A stretch of 64,000 bases of DNA from CAYUVH01 sp964448135 (GTDB lineage: Bacteria; Verrucomicrobiota; Verrucomicrobiia; Limisphaerales; UBA8199), in the NCBI GenBank assembly GCA_964448135.1, contig CAYUVH010000053.1, positions 1 through 64,000 on the forward strand, in the 5' to 3' direction. Below the pieces are notes generated by a model. The model was given only the letters and a program-made list of their open reading frames with translations, searched no databases and was not told where the DNA came from. Positions 16,175 through 26,120 of the stretch are shown here, piece by piece. The first letter of the stretch is position 1; each line of letters starts with the position of its first letter. Position numbers and translations under genes: made by a program.

Positions 16175-18475
16175 ATGAACGCGTTTTTCCGCTCGGTCCG
16201 GGCGGCTAGTGTATTGGCGGCTTCGTTGACAGCCATATCGACCTTCGGCGCCACCACCATGCTCAGTGATAATTACACTGCTGTGAATGTGAATTCCGGC
16301 TTTGCTCTCGGAGAAGGCCTGAATTCGGGGATCAATCCGCCCACCACCCGCCTCACCGGCGCCCTGTCCGCCACGATGCGGTACATAAAGACCGGCGCCA
16401 AGAACGACAGCTCCTACACCATCTCCGGCAACAAGGCCAGAATGCCCTCGGGATCCCAGTCCGGCCGCTACTCCTTTTCCAATGACGGCGTCACCACCAA
16501 TGATTTTGGACCGGCGTTGGGTATCAGCAGCGCCACGGCCAGCAGCCCGATAGTTTACGATATTGGCATCACGATGAACAACGGCGGCACTGCCAGAATG
16601 TCCATGGGATTCGGGACTACTGAGGCAGGGGCTGGCAACTGGAACTTCGGCCTTCAAATCGTTTCCAACAGTCTTAGCTACCAGGTTTACAAACGCATCC
16701 GCACCGCTGCCTCCGGTCTGGGCGCCGAACTGAATTCCATCATCACCAACGCGGGGACAGCCGGAACCGAAATCAGTCTTGTAATGCGCGTGACGGACGC
16801 CGGTTCCGAACCCTCCACCTACAATTCCCGGGTTCAAGTCTCCATTGACGGCGGCACAAGCTGGTTTTATGACACGGCGAATGACACGGCCCTGGTCAAC
16901 GGCTTCCGCTTTACCACCGCAGGACGTTTCATCTGTTTTGACCAGGCTATCAACGACGGAGCCGACACCTACGATAATTTTTCTCTGGTGGTGCAGACAA
17001 CTCCCGTCTGGTCCGGCAACGGCGCCAACGCCAATTGGTCCACCGCCACGAACTGGTATCGGGGAATTGCTCCATTCGGCGATGCCCCGGTTTTCCAAGG
17101 CACCACCCGCCAGATCAATACCAACGATATTTCAAGCCTCGCGACGTCCGGCCTGACCCTCAGCAACGGCGGCTTCGCCCTTTACGGAAACAGCTTCACG
17201 TTCAGCGGCGGCATAACGAATGTCACCGGGGACAATACCATCAACAACACCGTCACTCTTAGCGCCAACGCGCGTATACAGGCTACCGCCGGAACCCTCA
17301 CGATGGGGAGCGACGTCACGGCCGCCGCACGCAATCTCACGGTTCAAGGCGCCGGCAATACCGTGATCAATGGCGCGGTCGCCACCACGACCGGCACGCT
17401 CACCAAATCGGGCACCGGCTCCCTTGCTCTCAACGGCACCAATACTTACACGGGGACTACGACCGTCAGCCAGGGTGCTCTCCTTGTAAACGGATCCACA
17501 GCTTCCGGCAGCACAGTTTCAGTCGCGGCGGCCGGCACGCTGGGTGGAACCGGCGTGGTTAACGGATCTGTGAGCGTCTCCGGCACGTTGTCGGCGGGGG
17601 CTAGCGTGGGGAAACTGACCACTGGAACGCTCACGCTTAATTCAGGCGGAACCAATGTTTGGGAAATCTCCAGCGCGACCGGGACCGCCGGCACGGATTG
17701 GGACCTGGTTGACGCCGGGGCCAGCAACGTCAACGTTTCCGTCACGAGCCCGAATTTCAATTTCAAGCTGGTTTCCCAGGGCTTGAGCAACTTCGATAAC
17801 AATACCTCCTACCTCTGGCCGGCCATCAGCGGTTCCGTTCAGACATTTGCCGCGAACCTTTTCACCGTGGACAATTCCGGTTTCACGAACGATCTCGCCG
17901 GTGGCGCTTTCGCGATCGAAACCAATCCGGCGATCTCCGTGCGTTTCACCAACAATCATGCGCCGACGGCGAGCAGCGTTACCTACACGTTTGCGGCCGG
18001 AGCGGTGGTGAAACCGTTCACCAACAGCATCGTTTCCTTCCTCGCTGCGAACACCGCCGACCCCGACGCTGACGACCGCGCGCTGATCTCCATCACCAGC
18101 ACGAACGCCATCGTCACCACCAACGCGACGGATATCATCATCGAATCCACCAACGGCGTGGCGGAGAGCATCCAATACATCGTGCGCGACGTGCGCGCCT
18201 CCTATCGCCCCGGCGACACCGTCCGCACGGCGACCAACTACATCAATATTGCCCGCACCAATGCAACCGGCGCGGTCACCATCACAGCCACCGGCGGCGG
18301 CGGCGCCAACCTCAGCTTCTCCGGCATCCCGGGATATGATTACGTCATTCAGCGTTCACCGGATTTGAGCACCTGGACCGATGTGATCACTAATACTGCG
18401 CCGGGCAACGGCCAGATCCTCTTCTCCGAGACGCTGCCGTATAGCCCGGCCTATTACCGCGTTCGCTCCAACTAA
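16175..18475 (+). CDS. Secreted PATR beta-strand repeat protein
   Basis: A 766-residue exported protein. The start ATG at 16175 is preferred over an in-frame one at 16055, because the signal peptide (through FGATT) then sits at the N-terminus and the operator-like site falls upstream of it. The shared domain of the locus covers about 30-285 (SGINPPTTRLTG, NWNFGLQ, MRVTDAGSEPSTYNSR). From about 290, VWSGNGANANWSTATNW opens a beta-rich passenger region with a PATR unit (GTGSLALNGTNTYTGTTTV). A cadherin-like segment (about 590-700) and the C-terminal module ending YYRVRSN follow. No autotransporter barrel is present. It is probably a surface-associated beta-solenoid that binds or shapes a polymer. 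First gene of unit B. Confidence 0.82.
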   Translation: MNAFFRSVRAASVLAASLTAISTFGATTMLSDNYTAVNVNSGFALGEGLNSGINPPTTRLTGALSATMRYIKTGAKNDSSYTISGNKARMPSGSQSGRYSFSNDGVTTNDFGPALGISSATASSPIVYDIGITMNNGGTARMSMGFGTTEAGAGNWNFGLQIVSNSLSYQVYKRIRTAASGLGAELNSIITNAGTAGTEISLVMRVTDAGSEPSTYNSRVQVSIDGGTSWFYDTANDTALVNGFRFTTAGRFICFDQAINDGADTYDNFSLVVQTTPVWSGNGANANWSTATNWYRGIAPFGDAPVFQGTTRQINTNDISSLATSGLTLSNGGFALYGNSFTFSGGITNVTGDNTINNTVTLSANARIQATAGTLTMGSDVTAAARNLTVQGAGNTVINGAVATTTGTLTKSGTGSLALNGTNTYTGTTTVSQGALLVNGSTASGSTVSVAAAGTLGGTGVVNGSVSVSGTLSAGASVGKLTTGTLTLNSGGTNVWEISSATGTAGTDWDLVDAGASNVNVSVTSPNFNFKLVSQGLSNFDNNTSYLWPAISGSVQTFAANLFTVDNSGFTNDLAGGAFAIETNPAISVRFTNNHAPTASSVTYTFAAGAVVKPFTNSIVSFLAANTADPDADDRALISITSTNAIVTTNATDIIIESTNGVAESIQYIVRDVRASYRPGDTVRTATNYINIARTNATGAVTITATGGGGANLSFSGIPGYDYVIQRSPDLSTWTDVITNTAPGNGQILFSETLPYSPAYYRVRSN

Positions 18476-18494
18476 TCACAACTGAGGCATTGTA

Positions 18495-19232
18495 ATGAAA
18501 ACTCCGGGCAAAACACTGAAAGCTGTTGTAGTAGGTGCGGCTTTGGCCGCCGCCCTCCTGCCGGCTTCCGCCGCTGTCTTTAACTACAACTTCAACAGTG
18601 GGTTTGCCAACGGCGGCGTGATCCCTGATGGCAATGTTACGGGTTGGAGCGATACCCGCACGCTCAGCGGCATCTCTTTGGTCCAGATCGCCGACGTGGA
18701 TGTGACTCTGCATCTCTCGGGCGGCTACAACGGCGACCTTTACGCCTACCTGGTTCATGACAGCGGCTTCACCGTCCTGCTGAATCGCGTCGGCGCCACC
18801 GCCGGTAACCATTATGGTTACTCGGACGCCGGCATGAATATCACGTTGAGCGACCAGGCCTCCACCGACGTGCATCTCTACGGCACCCTGGCCAATCCAT
18901 ACACGTATCAACCGGATGCGCGCAACGTCGACCCGGCCTCGGCCATTGATACCAGTTCGCGGGACCTGGTTAATTTTGGACTCGGCTCGTTCAACAACCT
19001 GGATCCCAATGGCACTTGGACGCTTTTTTTCGCGGATATGGCCACCGGAGACACCAGCACTGTGGTAGATTGGGGCTTGAGTATTACGGCCGTGCCTGAA
19101 CCTGCGAATGTCGCCCTGTTCATTTTTGCAATTATTGCAGTTTTGGTGGGTCTCAAAGGATGGCAGCCGCGCAAACCAGCCCTCGCGCGAGTTTCGCCAT
19201 CGCTCCCGAGTTCTCGAAAGTCCTCCCTTTGA
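18495..19232 (+). CDS. PEP-CTERM protein with P-domain-like fold
   Basis: A 245-residue protein with signal peptide (to about residue 26, PASA). The mature domain resembles the proprotein-convertase P domain: VDVTLHLSGGYNGDLYAYLVHDSG in the middle and LDPNGTWTLFFADMATGD near the end. A PEP-CTERM signal follows, VPEP then a hydrophobic helix and basic residues. About 20 residues trail after the basic cluster, longer than usual. The extra tail is encoded in the overlap with the sulfatase gene. PEP-CTERM proteins are processed by exosortase and placed at the cell surface in exopolysaccharide-producing bacteria. No exosortase gene is in the window. It sits 19 bases after the PATR protein. Confidence 0.85.
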   Translation: MKTPGKTLKAVVVGAALAAALLPASAAVFNYNFNSGFANGGVIPDGNVTGWSDTRTLSGISLVQIADVDVTLHLSGGYNGDLYAYLVHDSGFTVLLNRVGATAGNHYGYSDAGMNITLSDQASTDVHLYGTLANPYTYQPDARNVDPASAIDTSSRDLVNFGLGSFNNLDPNGTWTLFFADMATGDTSTVVDWGLSITAVPEPANVALFIFAIIAVLVGLKGWQPRKPALARVSPSLPSSRKSSL

Positions 19233-21700
19233 AGCAAATCCGTTCGATCCTCGTTACCCTCCTCTGTCTGGGTGCCTGTACCGTGTCCGCCCTGGCGGCG
19301 CAACGTCCGAACATCCTCTTCATCTTCATCGATGACATTGGATGGGGTGACATGTCCTGCTATGGCAGTCCGGTGACCAACAAGCAGGGCCAGGCCATCA
19401 CGCCCAACCTCGACCGCATCGCCTCCGAGGGCGTGCGCTTTACCCAAGGCTACGTCACTGCGCCGATCTGTTCCGCGTCGCGCACGGGCATGCTCACCGG
19501 CATGGAACCCTGCCGTTTCGCCATTTACAGTTTTCTCGACAACAAAGCCGCCAATGCCTCCCGCAACATGGCGGACTGGCTGCAGCCCGACACGGTAACG
19601 TCCGCGCGCCTCTTTCAACAGGCCGGCTATCGCACGGGTCAGTTCGGCAAATGGCACATGGGTAACGGCCGCGATGTGAATAACGCGCCGGCCCCCACGC
19701 AATACGGGTTTGATCAATCGCTGGTGGCTTTCGAAGGCAATGGTAACCGCCTGCTCTACTGGAACGACAATGGCACCAAATACAGCCTCTCCCAGCAGAA
19801 CGAGGATGCGTCCGTGGGCACCTTCACTTATTGTTATTTCTATGAGGCCGCTCCCAAGCACACCGACGCCGCCCTGGCCTTCATCACCAATGCTGTCACG
19901 GCCGGCAAGCCTTTCTACGTGCACGTGCCTTACAACGACGTCCACTCGCCCTACAACGTGCCGCCCGGACAGGAGAACGATTTTGATCATATCACCTCGG
20001 ACACGGATTCGATGACCTTCCTGGGCGAACTCCACAATCTCGACAAGCAGATCGGCAGGTTGGTGTCCGCAGTGGACGCACTTGGCGCAAAGAGCAATAC
20101 GCTCGTGGTCGTCGTCGGCGACAACGGCGCGCCCAACGACTCGATTAATACCATCCTCAATCGCAATGGCGGTCTCCGCGGCGGCAAAGGAAACCTCTAT
20201 GAAGGCGGTTTTCGCGAACCGTTCTTTGTCCGCTGGCCAGGCACGGTACCGGCTGGGGTGGTCAATTCCAACACGGCCATGTCGACGCTCGACCTGCTGC
20301 CCACCTATTGTTCGCTCGCGGATATCGCGCTGCCCAATGCCCCGTTCGCGGGCGAGGACATGAGCGATGTGATCAAGGGTTCGACGCGCATGCGCAGCAA
20401 GCCGTTGTTTTGGGAATACGGCACCGTCTCCGGGCTCGCCCCGGCTTCGCCCAAGCTCGCGATGCGCGATGGGAATTACAAATTCATGCGCAATCCGGAC
20501 GGCACGAAACGGGAGCTCTACCGGATACCGCAGGATCATTCCGAAGCCACCAACCTCGTGTCACAGGGCGCATACTCCTCCATCGTCACCAATATGGAGG
20601 CGAAGCTCGTGACCTGGTACGACGAAATCGTCCTCGGCAATGTGGGCCCCGCTTACAATTGCGGCCTCACCAGCTTCACCGGCGTGGTGATCGCCGATTC
20701 GTGGAACGTGACCGGCGGCAACTCGCCCGGCACCGGCTTCGCCACCAATGCCGGCGTGAATTACCAGTTTGCCACGCGGATTTCCGGCGCGGCCGCTCCG
20801 ATCCTGTGGGGCTACCGCCTCGGGGGCACTGGCGGAACTGTTCCCCGGGTCGCGGGCGATTTCACCATTACGACCAACCAACTGAGTGCTGCCGCGCGCA
20901 ATGGAAACGGCCGGTTCGAATTCAGCCCGGAAGGCACCAGCGGTTTCGATTTCGGGAACTGGCTGGCCGGCCGCACCTATGAAGTATCGGTCCAAATGAC
21001 CATTGATGGTGTCGGTGCCAACGCCCAACGGCAGTCCCTAAGCATTTCCGACATCAGCAACGACACGGTGGATAAAGTGGACTTTGGCGTCCAGATCGGT
21101 TCCGACGGCGCCGGCGGGATCGGCGTCTGGAAACGCATTGACGCCGCTTCCAGCAGCGGCGGGGCGGACGTCAACACCAAGCTCACCAGCGGCCTGCCCA
21201 TCGGCTCGCCCGTGACCCTGAAATTGCGAATCGTGGATTACAACGCCGACGTCACGAGCTACAACTCCACGTACGAAGTGTTCGTCAATGGCGCCAGCAT
21301 CAATACCGGTTCCTTCCGTTTCGATACGTCCACTTCCTCGCGCTACCTCGTTTTTGACGTCGCCGCTCACGACTTTCCCGTCCATTACGATAATCTTCAG
21401 GTCAATGTCACCGCGGGTGGCAGCAGCACCAATCTCTGCCGCAAGCCCATCCTCAATGTCTCCGATTACGACTTCAGCAATCCCACGGCGGTCAAAGCGC
21501 GGCTCTACTGGACCGTTCAACCGGGCATGACCGTGCAACCCCAGTGGTCGAGCAATCTCACCAACTGGCGCCCCCTCAGCAATGGCGTCGGCGCTCCCTT
21601 CATCATCACGACGCCGCACGGCTCCGTTCAGTGGCTGCAAGTCACCTCGCCTCCGTCCGCGAATCTGAAGGGCTTTTTCCGCGTCGAGGACGACGATTAG
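19229..21700 (+). CDS. Sulfatase with C-terminal copy of the shared domain
   Basis: An 823-residue exported sulfatase. The TTG at 19229 is preferred as start: it gives a direct signal peptide (KQIRSILVTLLCLGACTVSA) and overlaps the preceding stop as TTGA. An ATG at 19160 would add 23 residues inside the upstream gene. Catalytic features are Asp35-Asp36, Cys81 in CSASR (the formylglycine motif C-x-A-x-R), GKWHMG near 140-145, VHSP near 238-241, DNG near 298-300 and GGKGN near 318-322. After the enzyme (about 25-470), a divergent copy of the locus-specific domain occupies about 483-738. A C-terminal module ending GFFRVEDDD follows. It needs a formylglycine-generating enzyme, which is not in this window. 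Confidence 0.9.
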   Translation: MKQIRSILVTLLCLGACTVSALAAQRPNILFIFIDDIGWGDMSCYGSPVTNKQGQAITPNLDRIASEGVRFTQGYVTAPICSASRTGMLTGMEPCRFAIYSFLDNKAANASRNMADWLQPDTVTSARLFQQAGYRTGQFGKWHMGNGRDVNNAPAPTQYGFDQSLVAFEGNGNRLLYWNDNGTKYSLSQQNEDASVGTFTYCYFYEAAPKHTDAALAFITNAVTAGKPFYVHVPYNDVHSPYNVPPGQENDFDHITSDTDSMTFLGELHNLDKQIGRLVSAVDALGAKSNTLVVVVGDNGAPNDSINTILNRNGGLRGGKGNLYEGGFREPFFVRWPGTVPAGVVNSNTAMSTLDLLPTYCSLADIALPNAPFAGEDMSDVIKGSTRMRSKPLFWEYGTVSGLAPASPKLAMRDGNYKFMRNPDGTKRELYRIPQDHSEATNLVSQGAYSSIVTNMEAKLVTWYDEIVLGNVGPAYNCGLTSFTGVVIADSWNVTGGNSPGTGFATNAGVNYQFATRISGAAAPILWGYRLGGTGGTVPRVAGDFTITTNQLSAAARNGNGRFEFSPEGTSGFDFGNWLAGRTYEVSVQMTIDGVGANAQRQSLSISDISNDTVDKVDFGVQIGSDGAGGIGVWKRIDAASSSGGADVNTKLTSGLPIGSPVTLKLRIVDYNADVTSYNSTYEVFVNGASINTGSFRFDTSTSSRYLVFDVAAHDFPVHYDNLQVNVTAGGSSTNLCRKPILNVSDYDFSNPTAVKARLYWTVQPGMTVQPQWSSNLTNWRPLSNGVGAPFIITTPHGSVQWLQVTSPPSANLKGFFRVEDDD

Positions 21701-21704
21701 TTTG

Positions 21705-21725
21705 ATACCCTCATTTGCGGGTATT
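21705..21725 (+). promoter_or_regulatory. Conserved palindromic operator-like site, copy 3
   Basis: ATACCC (21705-21710), spacer TCATTTGC, GGGTAT (21719-21724), then T. Perfect arms. It begins 4 bases after the sulfatase stop and ends 150 bases before the ATG at 21876. A -10-like TTGTAT lies at 21752-21757. Confidence 0.68.
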
Positions 21726-21875
21726 CGCGCAATCCGCTTTTTTGAGGTAGCTTGTATCCGCGGGCACCCAAAGTCGGATTCGCTGCGTGGCGACCGGCAC
21801 GGCGCCCGCCATAACGCGATTGCAATAAGTGCCGAACCCTTCAGCCACCCCCAACCCGTTAGAAATCCGACTGCG

Positions 21876-24800
21876 ATGAAGACTCGACTCAACCCCATCT
21901 CGCTGAGCCTGATTGCCCTGCTCACCGCCACTGCCGCCTCCCCCGCCGCGGTAATTCTCGGTGACACCGTAAGTGTCACCGGCTCCGGCACGGGCTTTGC
22001 CCTGAATGCCGGCGTCAACACGGGCATCAATCCTCCGACGACGCGCCTTACCGGGTCGGCCAACGCCAACGTCCGTTACATCGCGACGGACACGAGCAAG
22101 GCCGCCAGCGCGTATTCCATCGCCGCTCAAAAAATCGCCGTGGCCAGCGCGGCCAATTCGGGCCGGTTCACCTTCTCCACGGACGGCTCGACCGCGATGG
22201 ATTTCGCCTCGCTGCTGGGCAGCACGCTCGCCTCGCCCACCAACCCGTCCATCTACGAGGTGACGATCAGCATGAATAACAACTCGGGGGGCACCCAGCG
22301 CTTTTCTTTTGCCCTGAGCACCACCGAAAATAACGCCAATTTTTGGGACTTCGGTCTCCAGGTTTATCGCGCCGCCGGCGCCAACACTTTTTACACCTTC
22401 CAGAAACGCATCGACCGCGCTTCCTGGACCACCAACACCGACAGCACCGGGACCACCGACGACATCAACGACCCCATCACCACCGCCTCGCCGAATACTT
22501 TCGGCACCGATGTCTCTTTCCTCATTCGCGTCACCGATGCGGGCGCTGAAACCGGCACCAATTTCCACTCCCGCCTTCAGATTTCCACCAACAACGGTTC
22601 CTCTTTCTTCTACGACACTGCCTCGGATTCCACGTTGACCAATGGCTGGCGCTTCGATGGCGCGAGCCGCTTTATCATCCATGATATCGCCGCCAGCGCC
22701 GTGGCCACTTACGACAACTTTTCGCTGAACCTTGTCTCCGGCCCGGCGGTCACGTCCCGTATCTGGAACGGCGGCGGCACTGACAATAACTGGAGCACCC
22801 CCGCCAACTGGGGCGGCACGGCGCCGAGCTCCGGCGAAGTCATAATCTTTGACGGCACCAACCGCCAGACCAACACCAACGATCTTACAAACCTGTCGGT
22901 GCCGGTCACGCTCTTCACCACCGGTGGCTTTAGTCTCTATGGCAACACGTTCACGAACACCGTGACCCTCAGCAACTCGGCCGGCATCAACATTCTCAAC
23001 AACAACCTGGTCTGGGGTTCGACCTCCGCCAAAACCTGGAGCATCGCCAGCGGGAGCGAATTGCAGTTGAACAACACCACCACCATTGACGTCAATGGCG
23101 ACAACACCCTCATCGCCGGCGGTACCCTGCATGTCCTCGGCGCCCTGAACATCGGCCAGGCCTCCAGCGCCACGCCCGCTTTCATTCTCAACGAGGGCAA
23201 GCTCGTCGTGGATGGCGGCACATTCGCTTCTCGTGGTGGTTTCCGCATCGGCTCCTTCACGGGCGGCACCGGCTGCGAAACGATCGTCAGCAACGGCGTC
23301 TTCAACTTGACCGTGGCGGGAGCAAACTTGCGCGTAGGCGACGCTGCCTTCTCCGGCGGCACCAACCGACTCACCCTGACCAACAGCACCCTCACCATGT
23401 CGGGCGGCAGCCTGGCGATTCCCTATCAAGCCGGCGGAACCAGCCAGGTCTCCCAGGCGGGCGGCACGGTCAGCGGATGTATCGTCAATTTCAGCCAGAA
23501 CGGCGCGGGCCATGGCACCTACGTCCTGCAGAATGGCAGGTTGAGCACCTGGCAGATCAAGAAGACCACTTCCGGCAGCCAGGCTCGCATGTATTTCGAC
23601 GGTGCGGTCCTGGTCGCCCCCTCCGGCGCCAGCAATGCGTTCTTCACAGGAATCAATACCGCCCAGATCCTATCCGGCGGCCTCACGGTGGATTCCTCGG
23701 TGGACATCACCATCGGCCAGGCCCTGAGCGGCACGGGTGATCTGGTCAAGAGCAACTTCGGCGCCCTGACCATGACCGCGAACAACAGTTATACCGGCGA
23801 CACGTTTGTCCGCGGCGGCAAGCTGATTTTCCCGACCACTCAGACGAATACCACCGACATCGTGGTGGATGACGGCCTGGAGTTTGGGGTGCAGGTTCGC
23901 GCTTCTGGTTCGTCCCTGTCGGCCTCGTCGCTGACCTTCTCCGGCCCTTCCTTCAACACCTTGAGTTTTGACCTCTCCACGTTCGCCACGCCGTCCGCGC
24001 CACTCATGAAAGTCGACACCCTGACTGTCAACGGGCCGGTCACGATTAACGTCGCCAATGGCGTTCAACTGGCTGTGGGCCAGATCACGCTTGTGGACTA
24101 CACCAACCTGGTCGGGGGCTTCACTTTCACCCTCGGCAGCTTGCCGCCCGGTGTCGTCGCCAATCTCGTGGACAACACCGCCAACAGTTCCGTTGATCTG
24201 AACATTACCGCCGTCCCCGGCCTGCGCTGGACGGGCGCCACGGACAACAACTGGGATTATTCCACCATCAACTGGATCGACAAACAAACCATGGCGCCAT
24301 CGGCGTATGCTGATGGTTACCCGCTGGAGTTCCTCGACGTATTGAGCAACAACCTCATCAACCTCAGCGCCTTCCCGGTTCCCACGTTGATCGTCGTCAG
24401 CAACAACGCGGTTCCGTTCTCCTGGACCGGCGGCGCGATCACGGTGCCCATCATCAAGAAATCAGGCACCAATTCGCTCACCCGCGTCGAGACGAGCGCG
24501 GACTTGATCACCACGATCGAGCTCAACGAGGGTTCCTTCATTGCGAGCAATACTTTCAACGCCACGTTCTCCACTCTGCTCACCGACACCACGCCCGGCA
24601 ACGGTACCTTCGTTAAAGCCGGCGCCAGCACCCTCACCGTTTCCGCTCCGAGCAGCACGTACGACGGCGCCGTCATCATTCAGGAAGGCACGCTCAAAAT
24701 GGCTACCAACCGGGCGTTGGGTTCCACCTCGAGCACTACGACGATTGCCAGCGGTGCGACGCTCGATCTCAACGATTTTTCGCCCGGTTTTGAGCCCGTC

Positions 24801-26066
24801 CGGGCCTCCGGCGCGGGCGTCGGCGGCATCGGTGCGATTATTGACAGCACTGCCACCGGCACCGTGGACGCCAATCTCCAGGATGTAACACTGCTCGGCG
24901 ACACCACGTTCGGCTGCCCAAATAACGGACGCTGGGACATCCGTGTTCGCTCTGGGACAGGCCCTGGGCCCGGCCTTCAGGGCAACGGCTTCAATCTGAC
25001 CAAGGTGGGCTCCGGCCTCGTCAGCATCGCCTGCCAGCGCAACATCGGCGTCGGCACGCCCTATTGGGACATGAACCTCGGTGACGTGACCGTAAACGGC
25101 GGCACCATTGCTTTCGCCGAATCACTCAAATTGGGCAACCCGGCCAAGATCATCACCGTGAATCCGTCCGCCATCCTGCAGTTCTATGATTTGGGTTACA
25201 CCAATCCGATGCCCCGCAGCATCTTCATGACCGATGCCCGCCTCAATTTCAGCGGCAACGATACGGACACCAACATCCTCACCGGTCCGATCACCCTCAC
25301 CAACGCAAACACCATCTATGTGGACCAGGCCGCGGCTTTCATGAATGGCCCGGTGGGTGGCGCCGGCTCCTTCGGCATCTTCGCCAACGGCCCCGGTCGC
25401 ATCTATTTCAATGCCACCAACACTTATCCAGGTGACACCACGGTCACCAATGCCACGATCGGCGGCTCCGGCGTCCTCGCCGGCAACCTCGTCATGCTCG
25501 GCGGCACCAACTCCCCCGGCTACGGTATCGGCACCCTCCGCGTAAACGGCAATGCCACGCTGGCCGGCACGACGTTGATGGAGGTCAATCGCAACCTGAC
25601 CCCGAACAGTGACCAACTCTCCGTGGGCGGCTCCATCGCCTTCGGCGGCATCCTCCAGGTCAAGCTCGGCGCCGGCGCTCCGCAACCGCAGGGCGGCGAT
25701 GTGTATCAAATCTTTAATAAAGCCGGCTCCGGCTCATTCTCCTCGATCTTCCTGCCCACCCTCAGCGGCGGTTTGTCCTGGATCACCACCAACCTGACCA
25801 TCAACGGTTCGATCTCCGTGTCCGGGGCCAGCTCCCCCACGACCATCACCAATGTGGTCAACAGTGGCGGAAATCTTATCTTCAGCGGCACCGGTGGGAC
25901 CGCCGGAAGTTCCTATGTGGTAGTATCTTCCGCCGATGTCTCGTTGCCCATGGCCAGCTGGACCCCTGTGGCAACCAACACGTTCGGTCCCGGCGGCAGC
26001 TTCAGCGTGACCAACGCCATCAACCTCGCCACGCCGGCGACCTTCCTCCGCATTCGCGTCCCCTGA
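21876..26066 (+). CDS. Giant secreted PATR beta-strand repeat protein
   Basis: A 1396-residue protein from the ATG at 21876, where a signal peptide (MKTRLNPISLSLIALLTATA) begins. An in-frame start at 21702 would encode repeat-free but unconserved residues and overlap the operator-like site. The shared domain covers about 27-290 (GINPPTTRLTG, NFWDFGLQ, IRVTDAGAETG, GWRFDGASR). The rest is beta-solenoid-like, with several passenger-type units: RIWNGGGTDNNWSTPANWGG, LTMTANNSYTGDTFVRGG, LRWTGATDNNWDYSTINW, and YFNATNTYPGDTTVTNA. A C-terminal module ends FLRIRVP. No outer-membrane barrel is visible, so export is presumably by Sec and another outer-membrane route. It heads unit C. Confidence 0.82.
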   Translation: MKTRLNPISLSLIALLTATAASPAAVILGDTVSVTGSGTGFALNAGVNTGINPPTTRLTGSANANVRYIATDTSKAASAYSIAAQKIAVASAANSGRFTFSTDGSTAMDFASLLGSTLASPTNPSIYEVTISMNNNSGGTQRFSFALSTTENNANFWDFGLQVYRAAGANTFYTFQKRIDRASWTTNTDSTGTTDDINDPITTASPNTFGTDVSFLIRVTDAGAETGTNFHSRLQISTNNGSSFFYDTASDSTLTNGWRFDGASRFIIHDIAASAVATYDNFSLNLVSGPAVTSRIWNGGGTDNNWSTPANWGGTAPSSGEVIIFDGTNRQTNTNDLTNLSVPVTLFTTGGFSLYGNTFTNTVTLSNSAGINILNNNLVWGSTSAKTWSIASGSELQLNNTTTIDVNGDNTLIAGGTLHVLGALNIGQASSATPAFILNEGKLVVDGGTFASRGGFRIGSFTGGTGCETIVSNGVFNLTVAGANLRVGDAAFSGGTNRLTLTNSTLTMSGGSLAIPYQAGGTSQVSQAGGTVSGCIVNFSQNGAGHGTYVLQNGRLSTWQIKKTTSGSQARMYFDGAVLVAPSGASNAFFTGINTAQILSGGLTVDSSVDITIGQALSGTGDLVKSNFGALTMTANNSYTGDTFVRGGKLIFPTTQTNTTDIVVDDGLEFGVQVRASGSSLSASSLTFSGPSFNTLSFDLSTFATPSAPLMKVDTLTVNGPVTINVANGVQLAVGQITLVDYTNLVGGFTFTLGSLPPGVVANLVDNTANSSVDLNITAVPGLRWTGATDNNWDYSTINWIDKQTMAPSAYADGYPLEFLDVLSNNLINLSAFPVPTLIVVSNNAVPFSWTGGAITVPIIKKSGTNSLTRVETSADLITTIELNEGSFIASNTFNATFSTLLTDTTPGNGTFVKAGASTLTVSAPSSTYDGAVIIQEGTLKMATNRALGSTSSTTTIASGATLDLNDFSPGFEPVRASGAGVGGIGAIIDSTATGTVDANLQDVTLLGDTTFGCPNNGRWDIRVRSGTGPGPGLQGNGFNLTKVGSGLVSIACQRNIGVGTPYWDMNLGDVTVNGGTIAFAESLKLGNPAKIITVNPSAILQFYDLGYTNPMPRSIFMTDARLNFSGNDTDTNILTGPITLTNANTIYVDQAAAFMNGPVGGAGSFGIFANGPGRIYFNATNTYPGDTTVTNATIGGSGVLAGNLVMLGGTNSPGYGIGTLRVNGNATLAGTTLMEVNRNLTPNSDQLSVGGSIAFGGILQVKLGAGAPQPQGGDVYQIFNKAGSGSFSSIFLPTLSGGLSWITTNLTINGSISVSGASSPTTITNVVNSGGNLIFSGTGGTAGSSYVVVSSADVSLPMASWTPVATNTFGPGGSFSVTNAINLATPATFLRIRVP

Positions 26067-26120
26067 CCCAGGTCGCTGGATCCAAAATAATTCAAATAAT
26101 TCACAGCGCCTAAACACAAA

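Noticed and set aside
18908..20539. 543-codon minus-strand frame opposite the PEP-CTERM and sulfatase genes
   Set aside because: Crosses two convincing plus-strand genes and has no domain.
21711..23513. 600-codon minus-strand frame opposite the giant PATR gene
   Set aside because: Antisense shadow of a repetitive Gly/Thr/Asn-rich gene. It also reads across the operator-like site and the upstream spacer.
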